The translations under genes were made by a program, and so were the position numbers. Shown in pieces: positions 18,858 to 25,862 of a DNA stretch of 40,378 bases. The notes below the pieces were generated by a model. It was not told the DNA's origin. It searched no databases and saw only the letters and a list, made by a program, of their open reading frames with translations. Every line of letters starts with the position of its first letter. The stretch's first letter is position 1. Location of the stretch: assembly GCF_018982965.1 (NCBI RefSeq), contig NZ_JACBYP010000077.1:1-40378 (forward strand), read 5' to 3'. The DNA is from Streptomyces mayonensis (lineage in GTDB: Bacteria; Actinomycetota; Actinomycetes; Streptomycetales; Streptomycetaceae).

Positions 18858-18920
18858 ATGAGCACGACGGGGGAGAGCGCGCGGCACGCGGTCACGGCGG
18901 CCACGGGGGTGTCGCCGTGA
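18858..18920 (+). CDS. Possible 20-residue leader ORF before PARG
   Basis: ATG 18858 opens a 20-codon frame (MSTTGESARHAVTAATGVSP). Its TGA stop overlaps the GTG start of the PARG gene in a GTGA junction. AGGA is 7 bases upstream, and a weak promoter would place the transcript start at this ATG. The PARG GTG lacks a good ribosome site of its own, so coupled re-initiation is plausible. It could equally be chance: a 20-codon open frame is unremarkable in this GC-rich DNA. Confidence 0.35.
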   Translation: MSTTGESARHAVTAATGVSP

Positions 18921-19732
18921 GCGCGCGCCTGCGGGGCATCGCACAGCAGACCGAGCAGATCGTGGCGGCGGGTCGCTACCGCACACCGGACGGCCGCGAG
19001 GTGCCGGTCGGCGCCGCGGTCGAACGGGCGCGCGAGGGCACGCGGATGTACGGGCCGGGGCCCGTGGAGCCGGGCCCGTACACGGTGGCGCGGACCGTCT
19101 ACGAGGTCACCGGCGAGAGCAGCCTGGAAGCCGCCCGCAGGCTCGGCGGCGAGGTCGCGGTGCTCAACTTCGCCTCCGCCCGCAATCCGGGCGGCGGCTA
19201 CCTGAACGGCGCCCAGGCGCAGGAGGAGGCGCTCTGCCGGGCCTCCGCCCTCTACACCTGCCTGCTGCGGGCCCGCGAGTTCTACGACCACCACCGCGCC
19301 CACCGCGACCCGTTCTACACGGACCGCGTCATCCACTCGCCCGGTGTGCCCGTCTTCCGCGACGACCGCGGCCACCTGCTCGACGAGCCGTACACGGCCG
19401 GTTTCCTCACGTCCGCCGCGCCGAACGCGGGCGTTGTGCTCCGCACGGCCCCACAGCGCGCCGCCGGACTGCCCGCCGCGCTGACCGCGCGCGCCGAACG
19501 GGTGCTGGAGACGGCCGCCGCCCACGGGTACCGCCGGCTGGTGCTCGGCGCCTGGGGCTGCGGAGTGTTCCGCAACGACCCGGCACACGTCGCGGGCGCG
19601 TTCCGGACGTTGCTCGGGCACGGCGGACGCTTCGCCGGCGCCTTCGAGCGGGTGGCCTTCGGCATTCTCGACCGCACGCCCGGCGGCACGGTCCGGCAGG
19701 CGTTCGCCCGCGCCTTCCCGGAGAGCGGTTGA
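18917..19732 (+). CDS. Bacterial-type poly(ADP-ribose) glycohydrolase (TIGR02452/DUF2263)
   Basis: This 271-residue macrodomain protein carries the PARG signature GGG-X7-QEE: NPGGGYLNG at residues 90-98 and QEE at 102-104, with Glu103/Glu104 the expected catalytic pair. VLNFASARNPGG and LGAWGCGVFRNDP are further macrodomain landmarks. It should hydrolyse ADP-ribose chains or ADP-ribosyl groups in the cytoplasm. It is divergent from the ergothioneine operon and convergent with the PemK-like gene. No ADP-ribosyltransferase is seen in the window, so its substrate must be made elsewhere. Confidence 0.9.
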   Translation: MSARLRGIAQQTEQIVAAGRYRTPDGREVPVGAAVERAREGTRMYGPGPVEPGPYTVARTVYEVTGESSLEAARRLGGEVAVLNFASARNPGGGYLNGAQAQEEALCRASALYTCLLRAREFYDHHRAHRDPFYTDRVIHSPGVPVFRDDRGHLLDEPYTAGFLTSAAPNAGVVLRTAPQRAAGLPAALTARAERVLETAAAHGYRRLVLGAWGCGVFRNDPAHVAGAFRTLLGHGGRFAGAFERVAFGILDRTPGGTVRQAFARAFPESG

Positions 19733-19737
19733 AGCGG

Positions 19738-19792
19738 CCCGGCGGCCGGCGGGCGGGGCCCGTCCCCGGCCGGGGCGGTCGGGCCGCCGGCC
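19738..19792. terminator. Complex GC hairpin between convergent genes
   Basis: CCGGCGGCC (19739-19747) pairs with GGCCGCCGG (19782-19790). The enclosed loop itself holds the palindrome CCCCGGCCGGGG (19764-19775). It lies between the PARG and PemK-like stops and is probably a bidirectional terminator. Confidence 0.55.
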
Positions 19793-19828
19793 ACCGCGGC
19801 CAGGGCCCCGGGCTTGCCGGTTGATTCC

Positions 19829-19898
19829 GGCCGTACCGGTCGGATCAAGCCGTACCGGTCAGGTCCAGCCGTAACCGGTCAGGTCCAGCCGTACCGCT
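19829..19898. repeat. 20-bp tandem duplication at toxin gene 3' end
   Basis: CCGTACCGGTCAGGTCCAG-like units recur three times at 19-20 base spacing, and the first-transcribed copy encodes the last codons and stop of the PemK-like gene. The extra copies are therefore slipped duplications of its 3' end. Confidence 0.65.
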
Positions 19899-20352
19899 CG
19901 CGCAGCCGCTGCCGTACGAGGTTGAACCGCATCCGGTCCAGGGCGCAGGCCTCGCGGCGCATGCCGGCGTCGTGCAGCCGCAGCACCCGGTCCACGTCGA
20001 CCCACGAGTCGCGTCCGGAGCGGTCCCACGGGCCGTTCCCGATCGGCACCCACTCCCGGTCCCCGTCGTGGCGCCTGCTGGACAGCTGTACGGCCAGCAC
20101 GGTGCCGCCCGACTCCCGGGCGACCACCAGCACGGGCCGGTCCTTGCCCCTGCCGTCCGCCTCCTCGTAGGGGACCCACGTCCAGACGATCTCGCCGGGG
20201 TCGGGGTCCCCGTCGTGCGCGGGGGAGTACTCGGTACGCACCCGGCCCACGTCCTTCGGGTCGGCCTCCGTGGTGGCGGTGGGGCCGTAACGGCCGGGGA
20301 CGGCGTCACCGGTGTGGTCGGTGCTGTCGGTGTCGTCGGTAAAGGCGTTCAC
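19879..20352 (-). CDS. PemK/MazF-like protein, no antitoxin seen
   Basis: The 157-residue protein has a variable Asp/Thr-rich N-terminus (1-40) and a beta-barrel with PDPGEIVWTWVPYEEADGRGKDRPVLVV (in part), then VAVQLSSRRHDGD-like strands. This is the layout of PemK/MazF/CcdB-fold proteins, where G(K)DRPVLVV is characteristic. GTG 20352 is preferred over a TTG at 20394 because a TACGGT box ends 7 bases upstream, giving a leaderless start. No small antitoxin ORF lies upstream; the neighbour is a divergent dehydrogenase. In Streptomyces such proteins are often solitary, so toxin activity is uncertain. Confidence 0.7.
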   Translation of the reverse strand: MNAFTDDTDSTDHTGDAVPGRYGPTATTEADPKDVGRVRTEYSPAHDGDPDPGEIVWTWVPYEEADGRGKDRPVLVVARESGGTVLAVQLSSRRHDGDREWVPIGNGPWDRSGRDSWVDVDRVLRLHDAGMRREACALDRMRFNLVRQRLRERYGWT

Positions 20353-20501
20353 GGGCCGTACCGTACGGGACGGCCCCGCAGGCGCGTACGGCAACCCGTG
20401 CCGGGGCGGCGCCGCCCGCGATCGGATGGCAGGCTGATCACCGGGCCCCCGGATCCCGCCGGGGCGCGGCCACCCGTCCGCACGAGTCAGAAGGCGACGT
20501 C

Positions 20502-21392
20502 ATGACCGACCAGCTCACCGTCAGCGTCCTGGGCACCGGCATCATGGGTGCCGCGATGGCCCGCAACCTCGCCCGCGCCGGGCTGGCCGTCCGGGTCTGG
20601 AACCGCAGCCGGGACAAGGCCGAGCCGCTGGCCGCCGACGGCGCACGGGTCGCCGCGGACCCGGAGGAGGCCGTACGGGACGCGGACGTCGTGCTCACCA
20701 TGCTGTACGACGGTCCGGCCGCCCTCGACGTCATGCGCCGCGCAGCGCCCGGCCTGCGCCCCGGCACCGTGTGGGCGCAGTCCACCACCGCGGGCGTCGA
20801 CGCGGTCGCCGACCTGGCCGCCTTCGCCGACGAGCACGGTCTCGTCTTCCTCGACGCGCCCGTCCTCGGCACCCGGCAGCCCGCGGAGACGGGGAGTCTG
20901 CTCGTGCTCGCCGCGGGGCCCGCCGACGTCCGGGACACGGTGGCGCCCGTGTTCGACGCCGTCGGCTCCCGCACGGTGTGGACCGGCGAGGACGGCGCGG
21001 CCGGCAGCGCGACCCGGCTGAAACTGGTCGCCAACAGCTGGGTCCTCGCCGTCACCAACGCGGCCGGCGAGACCCTAGCCCTGGCCAAGGCACTGGGCGT
21101 GGAGGCGGACGCCTTCTTCGACGCCATCTCCGGCGGGTCGCTCGACATGGGGTACCTGCGCGCCAAGGCGGGCCTGATCCGCGACGGCGCGCTGACGCCG
21201 GCGCAGTTCGCCGTCACCACCGCCGAGAAGGACGCCCGGCTGATCGTCGAGGCGGGCGAGGCCAACGGCGTACGCCTGGACGTGGCGGCCGCCGGTGCGG
21301 AACGCCTGGCGCGGGCCGCCGCCCAGGGGCACGGGGACGAGGACATGGCGGCGGCGTACTTCGCCAGTTTCGAGGAGAAGCAGTCGGGCTGA
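20502..21392 (+). CDS. Beta-hydroxyacid dehydrogenase / imine-reductase-like
   Basis: This 296-residue protein has an N-terminal Rossmann loop VLGTGIMGAAMARNL (residues 9-23) with NRS after the second strand, favouring NADP(H). STTAGVDAV corresponds to the substrate-binding segment and DAPVLGTRQPAETGSL to the second motif. The catalytic Lys expected near GxxGxxxKLVxN is present in TRLKLVANS. It fits the 3-hydroxyisobutyrate/glyoxylate-succinic-semialdehyde reductase family. Substrate is unknown. It starts with ATG 20502 after AGAAGG. Confidence 0.88.
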   Translation: MTDQLTVSVLGTGIMGAAMARNLARAGLAVRVWNRSRDKAEPLAADGARVAADPEEAVRDADVVLTMLYDGPAALDVMRRAAPGLRPGTVWAQSTTAGVDAVADLAAFADEHGLVFLDAPVLGTRQPAETGSLLVLAAGPADVRDTVAPVFDAVGSRTVWTGEDGAAGSATRLKLVANSWVLAVTNAAGETLALAKALGVEADAFFDAISGGSLDMGYLRAKAGLIRDGALTPAQFAVTTAEKDARLIVEAGEANGVRLDVAAAGAERLARAAAQGHGDEDMAAAYFASFEEKQSG

Positions 21393-21440
21393 CCCGGGCC
21401 CGCGCCCACCCCACAGGATCCGAGGCCCCCCTGACCAGCC

Positions 21441-21539
21441 GGACCAGCCCGACTGCCGGACCAGCCGGACTGCCGGACCAGCCGGACTGCCGGACCAGCC
21501 GGACAGCCGGAACAGACCCGCAAGAACCCGGAACAGACC
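21441..21539. repeat. 17-bp GGACCAGCC/GGACTGCC tandem array
   Basis: GGACCAGCC begins at 21441, 21458, 21475 and 21492, strictly 17 bases apart, alternating with GGACTGCC-type 8-mers. It decays into GGAACAGACCC units towards 21539. It lies between the dehydrogenase and the PPOX gene, ending about 30 bases before the latter's start. Its core octamer matches that of the array upstream of the SARP gene. Confidence 0.75.
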
Positions 21540-21570
21540 CGCAAAAACAGCGAACACAGAAGGAGCACTC

Positions 21571-21996
21571 ATGTCCAAGCCGCCGCTGCCCGCAGAGGCC
21601 GTCGAACTGCTGCGCCGCGCCAACCCGTGCGTCATGGCCACTCTCCGCTCGGACGGCGCCCCCGTCTCCACCGCGACCTGGTACCTGTGGGAGGACGACG
21701 GCCGGGTGCTGGTCAACCTCGACGCGGGCCGGGTGCGCCTGGGACACCTGCGCCGCGACCCGCGGGTCACCCTCACCGTCCTCGCGGACGACGACTGGTA
21801 CACGCACGTCACGCTCATCGGCCGCGTCGCCGAGATGCGCGACGACGAGGACCTCGCCGGCATCGACCGCCTCTCCACGCAGTACACGGGCAAGCCGTAC
21901 CCCAACCGGCAGCGTCCCCGGGTCAGCGCCTGGATCGAGGTGGAGCGCTGGCACGGCTGGGGTTCCATGAAGGACAGCGACCAGCCGTCCACCTGA
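21571..21996 (+). CDS. PPOX-class (F420/FMN) oxidoreductase
   Basis: This 141-residue split-barrel protein has CVMATLRSDGAPVSTATWYLWEDD and a VRLGHLRRDPRVTLTV strand (both in part), as in PPOX-class F420-dependent oxidoreductases (TIGR03618-like) of actinobacteria. It probably reduces a small molecule using F420H2; FMN is an alternative. Start ATG 21571 follows GAAGGAG. The frame is open through the upstream repeat array, but translation of that repeat is not expected. It is convergent with the MMPL gene. Confidence 0.85.
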   Translation: MSKPPLPAEAVELLRRANPCVMATLRSDGAPVSTATWYLWEDDGRVLVNLDAGRVRLGHLRRDPRVTLTVLADDDWYTHVTLIGRVAEMRDDEDLAGIDRLSTQYTGKPYPNRQRPRVSAWIEVERWHGWGSMKDSDQPST

Positions 21997-22055
21997 CGCA
22001 CAGGCACGCGGCGGGCAAGGGTGTGCACACGCCCGCGCCCGCCGCGCGCGTGCGC
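21997..22055. terminator. Nested weak hairpin between convergent genes
   Basis: GCACGCGGCGGG pairs imperfectly with CCCGCCGCGCGCGTGC, and an inner GGGTGTG-CA-CAC hairpin lies inside. It separates the PPOX and MMPL stops. Pairing is not perfect and no T-run follows. Confidence 0.4.
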
Positions 22056-24161
22056 TCAGACCCGTTCGTGCGGGGCCTGCGACACCGGGCCGGTGTGCGG
22101 CGCGGGGTCCCGGGGCGGCCGGCGGGACAGTCCGGCCGGCCACCAGAACCGGTGTCCGAGGTCCAGGGCGAGGGCGGGCACCAGCACCGTGCGGACCAGG
22201 AAGGTGTCCAGGAGGACGCCGATCCCGACCAGGACGCCCAGCTGCGCCATGGTCACCAGCGGCAGTACCGCGAAGACGGCGAAGGTCGCGGCGAGGACGA
22301 CGCCCGCCGAGGTGATGACACCCCCGGTGCTGGTCAGTCCCTCCAGCACCCCGCGGGTGTGCCCGAGCCGCGCGGTCTCCTCACGCACCCGGTGCATGAG
22401 GAAGATGTTGTAGTCGATGCCCAGGGCCACCAGGAACACGAAGCCCATCAGCGGGATCGACCAGTCGACGCCCGCGAAGCCCAGCACGTGCTCGAAGAGC
22501 AGGTGGGAGGCGCCCAGCGCCCCGAGGTACGACAGCACCACGGTGGCCAGCAGGAGCAGGGGCGCGACCAGGGCGCGCAACAGCCACACCAGAACGGCCA
22601 GGACGACCAGGAGCACGACCGGGACGACCGTGGTGAGGTCGCTGCGCGCGGCCCGCTGCGTGTCCAGGGTCTGTGCGGTGGTGCCGCCGACGAGGGCGTC
22701 CGCGCCGGCCACCTCGTGCACGGCGTCCCGCAGTCCATCGACCGTGTCCTTGGCGCGCTCGCTGTCCGGGGTGTCCTCCAGGACGACGGAGAGCAGGGTG
22801 CGCGCACCGTCCGGGGTGCGGTCGCCACCGGCCTCCACACGGGCCACGCCCGCCACGTCCGCCGCCGCCCGCCGCACGGCGTCGGAACGGTCGGTGGCGG
22901 TGACGATCTTCGCCGGGTCGGAGGCACCGGACGGGTAGTGGGCCGAGATCCGCTCCTGGGCGAGGACGGAGTCCGGCTTGTCCTGGAACATCTCCGCCCG
23001 GGTCAGACCCATGGAGGCGCCGGCCGTGCTCAGCGCGAGAACACCGGTCACGGCCACCGACATCAGCCAGGACCAGCGGGGGCGCCGCGCCACCGCGGAC
23101 CCGATGCGCGACCACACGGTGCGCGGCGCACGGGCGGGTGTTCCCTCCCTGGGGACGAAGGGCCAGAACACCCAGCGGCCGACGAGTACGAGGAGGGCCG
23201 GCAGGACCGTGACCATCGCGAGGAAGGCGCAGACCACGCCCACGGCGCCCACCAGCCCGAGGGAACGCGAGGAGTTGATGTCGGCGAGGCCCAGGCAGGC
23301 CAGGCCCGCCGCGACGGTGCCCGCCGAGGCCAGCACCGCGGGCCCCGAACGCGCCAGCGCGATCCGCATCGCCTCGTGGCGGTCGGCGTGGCGGTGCAAC
23401 TCCTCGCGGTAGCGGGCGATGAGCAGCAGCGCGTAGTCGGTACCGACACCGAAGACCAGCACCATCAGCACACCCGAACTCTGCGGGTCCACCGGCAGCC
23501 CGGCCCACCGGGCCAGCGCGTAGGTGCCGACCTGGGTGAGGACGGCCGCGAAGCCGACCGAGAGCAGCGGCAGCAGCCACAGGACCGGGCTGCGGTACGT
23601 GATGAGCAGCAGCACCGCCACGACCAGCCCCGTGGCGAGCATCAGTGTGCTGTCCAGGGTGTCGAAGACGGCGACCTGGTCGGTGAGGGAGCCGGCGGGT
23701 CCGCCCACGACCACGTCGACACCGGGCGCCGCTCCCGCGTCCAACGACTCCCGCAGTTCGTCGATCCTCCCGGTGATGTCGTCCTCGCCGTCCAACGGTA
23801 CGACGGTCATCAGCGCCCGGCCGTCGTCGGACGGAAGCGGGGCCGAAACCTTCTCGCCCGCGGCTGCGTACCGGGCGAGCAGCGGACGGTCGGCCCGCGC
23901 CTGCGCGTCGGCCCCCGTGCCGGTGTACACGACGACGGCGGGCGTGACCGTGTCCGTACGGAACCTCTCCAGCTCGGTGTTGACCTGCGCGGACTCCGCG
24001 CCGCGCGGCAGGAAGGCGTTGGCGCCGGTGTCCTCGACGTCCGCCAGGCGGCCGGCCAGCGGGCCGAGGGCGACGGCCACCACCAGCCAGACCGCCAGGA
24101 CGTACCACTTGCCGCGTCGCCCGCCGGGCGCACGGGTCACACGCCGCAACAGCGCACGCAT
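22056..24161 (-). CDS. MMPL/RND-superfamily transporter
   Basis: This 701-residue membrane protein has the actinobacterial MMPL layout. There is one N-terminal TM segment (about 20-38), a large extracytoplasmic loop, five TM segments, a second loop and five more TM segments. GVGTDYALLL and GIDYNIFL are the paired proton-relay motifs with conserved Asp-Tyr in the two TM bundles. It probably exports a lipid, siderophore or drug by proton antiport. ATG 24161 follows GAAGGAG. A terminator (24325-24356) and an 18-base palindrome separate it from the upstream genes, suggesting its own regulated promoter. Confidence 0.92.
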   Translation of the reverse strand: MRALLRRVTRAPGGRRGKWYVLAVWLVVAVALGPLAGRLADVEDTGANAFLPRGAESAQVNTELERFRTDTVTPAVVVYTGTGADAQARADRPLLARYAAAGEKVSAPLPSDDGRALMTVVPLDGEDDITGRIDELRESLDAGAAPGVDVVVGGPAGSLTDQVAVFDTLDSTLMLATGLVVAVLLLITYRSPVLWLLPLLSVGFAAVLTQVGTYALARWAGLPVDPQSSGVLMVLVFGVGTDYALLLIARYREELHRHADRHEAMRIALARSGPAVLASAGTVAAGLACLGLADINSSRSLGLVGAVGVVCAFLAMVTVLPALLVLVGRWVFWPFVPREGTPARAPRTVWSRIGSAVARRPRWSWLMSVAVTGVLALSTAGASMGLTRAEMFQDKPDSVLAQERISAHYPSGASDPAKIVTATDRSDAVRRAAADVAGVARVEAGGDRTPDGARTLLSVVLEDTPDSERAKDTVDGLRDAVHEVAGADALVGGTTAQTLDTQRAARSDLTTVVPVVLLVVLAVLVWLLRALVAPLLLLATVVLSYLGALGASHLLFEHVLGFAGVDWSIPLMGFVFLVALGIDYNIFLMHRVREETARLGHTRGVLEGLTSTGGVITSAGVVLAATFAVFAVLPLVTMAQLGVLVGIGVLLDTFLVRTVLVPALALDLGHRFWWPAGLSRRPPRDPAPHTGPVSQAPHERV

Positions 24162-24290
24162 GAGTAATCTCCTTCTTGGGGAAACGCACCCGCCGGTCGG
24201 CGACCGGCGCGGGGCGCACGGGACCCGCACCGCGGCGCCGAAGGTGTCGTGACCTGCCGCGGTGTGGGGACGGATGTGTGTCTCGGATGG

Positions 24291-24308
24291 GGACATCGGC
24301 CGATGTCC
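24291..24308. promoter_or_regulatory. 18-bp perfect palindrome (operator) for MMPL gene
   Basis: GGACATCGG and CCGATGTCC abut without a spacer, making a perfect palindrome 130 bases upstream of the MMPL start. It has no T-run and follows a separate terminator, so a repressor site is more likely than a terminator. The cognate regulator is unknown. The half-sites differ from those of the nearby ArsR gene. Confidence 0.6.
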
Positions 24309-24324
24309 GGTGTGTTCCGCCGTG

Positions 24325-24356
24325 GTACGGCCGGGAGTTGCCGCTCCCGGCCGTAC
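24325..24356 (-). terminator. Strong terminator after coiled-coil gene
   Basis: GTACGGCCGGGAG (24325-24337) pairs perfectly with CTCCCGGCCGTAC (24344-24356) around a 6-base loop, 15 bases after the stop of the coiled-coil gene on the minus strand. Confidence 0.75.
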
Positions 24357-24370
24357 GTCTGCGGCCGCGC

Positions 24371-24673
24371 CTACTCGATCTCGCGCATCATCTTCTCCAT
24401 CGAACCGACCGCCAGCCGGGTCTGGGTCAGCTCGTCCAGGGTCTGCCGCTGCTCCTCCGTCGTCCGGCGCTGCAACTCCACGGTGTCCTCAAGGAGTTGT
24501 GCGTACCGCGTGGCAAGCTCCTTGTACTGCTCCTCGCGCGCCGCCAGCATCCGGGCCCGCCAGGTGGCGGCGACCTGCCAGACGATCACGATCAGCAGAC
24601 CGAAGAACCCGGCCGCGCCCACGGCGCCGACCAGAACACCCAGCTCCTCGGCTCCTGCGGCGTAAGTCACCAC
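24371..24673 (-). CDS. Small membrane protein with coiled coil
   Basis: About 100 residues: a short N-terminus, one TM helix (about 11-38, GVLVGAVGAAGFFGLLIVIVW, in part), then a long charged helix (about 40-97) with heptad-like Leu/Glu/Arg pattern and many Gln/Glu. It is predicted to anchor a cytoplasmic coiled coil at the membrane. No family is recognised. It starts at one of two adjacent GTG codons (24673 or 24670) after AGAGGA. It lies 13 bases downstream of the ArsR gene and is very likely co-transcribed with it. Confidence 0.7.
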   Translation of the reverse strand: MVTYAAGAEELGVLVGAVGAAGFFGLLIVIVWQVAATWRARMLAAREEQYKELATRYAQLLEDTVELQRRTTEEQRQTLDELTQTRLAVGSMEKMMREIE

Positions 24674-24686
24674 GTCCTCTTCCCCT

Positions 24687-25058
24687 TCACTTCGCTTCCT
24701 CTTTCGCGGCCCGGCCGGTGGCCCGGTCGGGTTCGGTGGTCTCGGTGAGCGTCGCGGCCGCCTGCGCGACGATCCGCGGGGTGAGCTCGTAGCAGAACGG
24801 GGTGACGTCGTAGTACTTCATCGACTTGCCGTCCTCTCCGACCTCGAGGGTGCCGACGACCAGCCCCGCGGCCTCCAGTCGCTGCAGGTGCATGTGCAGC
24901 AGTGGACGGCCCATGCCGATCAGCCGGGCCAGCGCGCTGACGTAGTTCCGGCTCTCCAGGAGCGCCGCGACGATCCGCATGCGGTGCGGATTGCCGAGCG
25001 CGGAGAGCACCCTGAGCAGCTCGTCGCCGGTCGGTGCCTCAGGAGGGACCTCGGGCAT
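24687..25058 (-). CDS. ArsR-family winged-helix regulator
   Basis: The 123-residue regulator has an ArsR-like winged helix: LLRVLSALGNPHRMRIVAALL (in part), NYVSALARLIGMGRPLLHMHLQRLE as helix-turn-helix, and a wing around GKSMKYYDVTPF. No Cys-based metal site is visible, so it may sense redox, a ligand or a partner protein rather than metal. ATG 25058 follows GAAGGAG. Two inverted repeats overlap its promoter, indicating autorepression. It begins the unit with the coiled-coil gene. Confidence 0.88.
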   Translation of the reverse strand: MPEVPPEAPTGDELLRVLSALGNPHRMRIVAALLESRNYVSALARLIGMGRPLLHMHLQRLEAAGLVVGTLEVGEDGKSMKYYDVTPFCYELTPRIVAQAAATLTETTEPDRATGRAAKEEAK

Positions 25059-25078
25059 CGCTGCTCCTTCCCGTCGTA

Positions 25079-25131
25079 CCTGTCAGTTCACGCTGACAGG
25101 GGCCGGCGGCACCTGTCAAAGATTTCTGACA
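25079..25131 (-). promoter_or_regulatory. ArsR promoter with two overlapping operators
   Basis: CCTGTCAG-N6-CTGACAGG (25079-25100) and TGTCA-N8-TGACA (25114-25131) give four TGTCAG-type half-sites in 53 bases. On the minus strand a perfect TTGACA -35 (25114-25119) lies inside the upstream repeat, and a CAGCGT -10 candidate lies 18 bases on, inside the downstream repeat. Repressor binding would therefore cover both promoter boxes. Confidence 0.65.
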
Positions 25132-25147
25132 CATCTCGGGGGAAGAA

Positions 25148-25180
25148 TCAGGGACCGATCAGGGACCGATCAGGGGCGGG
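25148..25180. repeat. 11-bp ATCAGGGACCG direct repeats
   Basis: ATCAGGGACCG occurs at 25148 and 25159 with a degenerate third copy at 25170, exactly 11 bases apart, in the gap between the ArsR and VOC genes. The rest of that gap up to 25331 is G-rich and shows no promoter that I can name. Confidence 0.6.
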
Positions 25181-25331
25181 ATAAGGGACGGATGGGGGAC
25201 GGACCAGGGGGCGCTCGGGGTGGGCGCCGGAGCGGGGCACGGCATAGCATCTGTCGTGCGGCATCGCGTGCCGGTCACCGTCCGGGTGAGGCATGGAGGC
25301 GCCGCGGAGATGCCCGTGGAGGCATTGACCC

Positions 25332-25760
25332 GTGTCAGTCCAGTTCAACCACACCATCGTTCTCTCCCGTGACCGGGAGGAGTCCGCCCGTTTCCTCGCC
25401 GGGATCCTCGGCCTCGAGGTCGGCGAACCGGCCGGAATGTTCCTGCCCGTGACGACCGCCAACGGCGTCACCCTCGATTTCGCCACCGTCGACATCGACA
25501 TCCCCGTCCAGCACTACGCGTTCCTCGTCTCCGAGGACGAGTTCGACGAGGTCCTCGCCCGCCTCGTCGAAGGCGGGATCCCCGTCCAGGCCGATCCGCA
25601 CGGGCGGCACCCCCGCCGGATCAACCGCAACGACGGCGGCCGGGGCGTGTACTTCACCGACCCGTCCGGGCACGGGATGGAAGCCTTCACCCGCCCCTAC
25701 GGCAGCGATCCGGCCTCGCCCCTGAACGGCGTCACGGAGGAGGTGCCCGGGGCCCGCTGA
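25332..25760 (+). CDS. VOC (glyoxalase/bleomycin-resistance fold) protein
   Basis: The 142-residue protein has paired beta-alpha-beta-beta-beta modules: FNHTIVLSRDREESARFLAGILGLE at the start (in part) and VYFTDPSGHGMEAFTRPY at the end, with His and Glu in expected metal positions. It could be a metal-dependent isomerase/dioxygenase or a binding protein; the substrate is unknown. GTG 25332 follows GGAGG by 9 bases. It is convergent with the alpha/beta hydrolase. Confidence 0.85.
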   Translation: MSVQFNHTIVLSRDREESARFLAGILGLEVGEPAGMFLPVTTANGVTLDFATVDIDIPVQHYAFLVSEDEFDEVLARLVEGGIPVQADPHGRHPRRINRNDGGRGVYFTDPSGHGMEAFTRPYGSDPASPLNGVTEEVPGAR

Positions 25761-25805
25761 CCGGCGCAGGCCCGCCGGTCAGCCCGTCGGGCCCCTCGCA
25801 ACACC

Positions 25806-25845
25806 CATGGGGCACGGGCAGGACCGGTCCTGCCCGTGCCCCATG
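25806..25845. terminator. 40-bp perfect palindrome, bidirectional terminator
   Basis: Two 20-base arms (25806-25825 and 25826-25845) are perfectly complementary with no intervening base; as RNA it folds with a small loop at GACCGGTC. It sits 45 bases after the VOC stop and 17 bases from the convergent hydrolase stop. The perfection and lack of spacer also make it a possible cruciform. Confidence 0.75.
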
Positions 25846-25862
25846 CCACGCCGGTGCGCCGG

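Noticed and set aside
20353..20501. An antitoxin gene upstream of the PemK-like gene
   Set aside because: The gap has no open frame with a ribosome site and the next gene is a divergent dehydrogenase.
21627..24167. An 846-codon open frame antisense to the MMPL gene
   Set aside because: Its composition is Arg/Gly/His/Gln-rich with no recognisable fold, and the opposite strand encodes a clear transporter.
24291..24308. The 18-bp palindrome as a terminator
   Set aside because: A stronger terminator already lies at 24325-24356, and this palindrome has no T-run and lies at a promoter-proximal distance to the MMPL gene.
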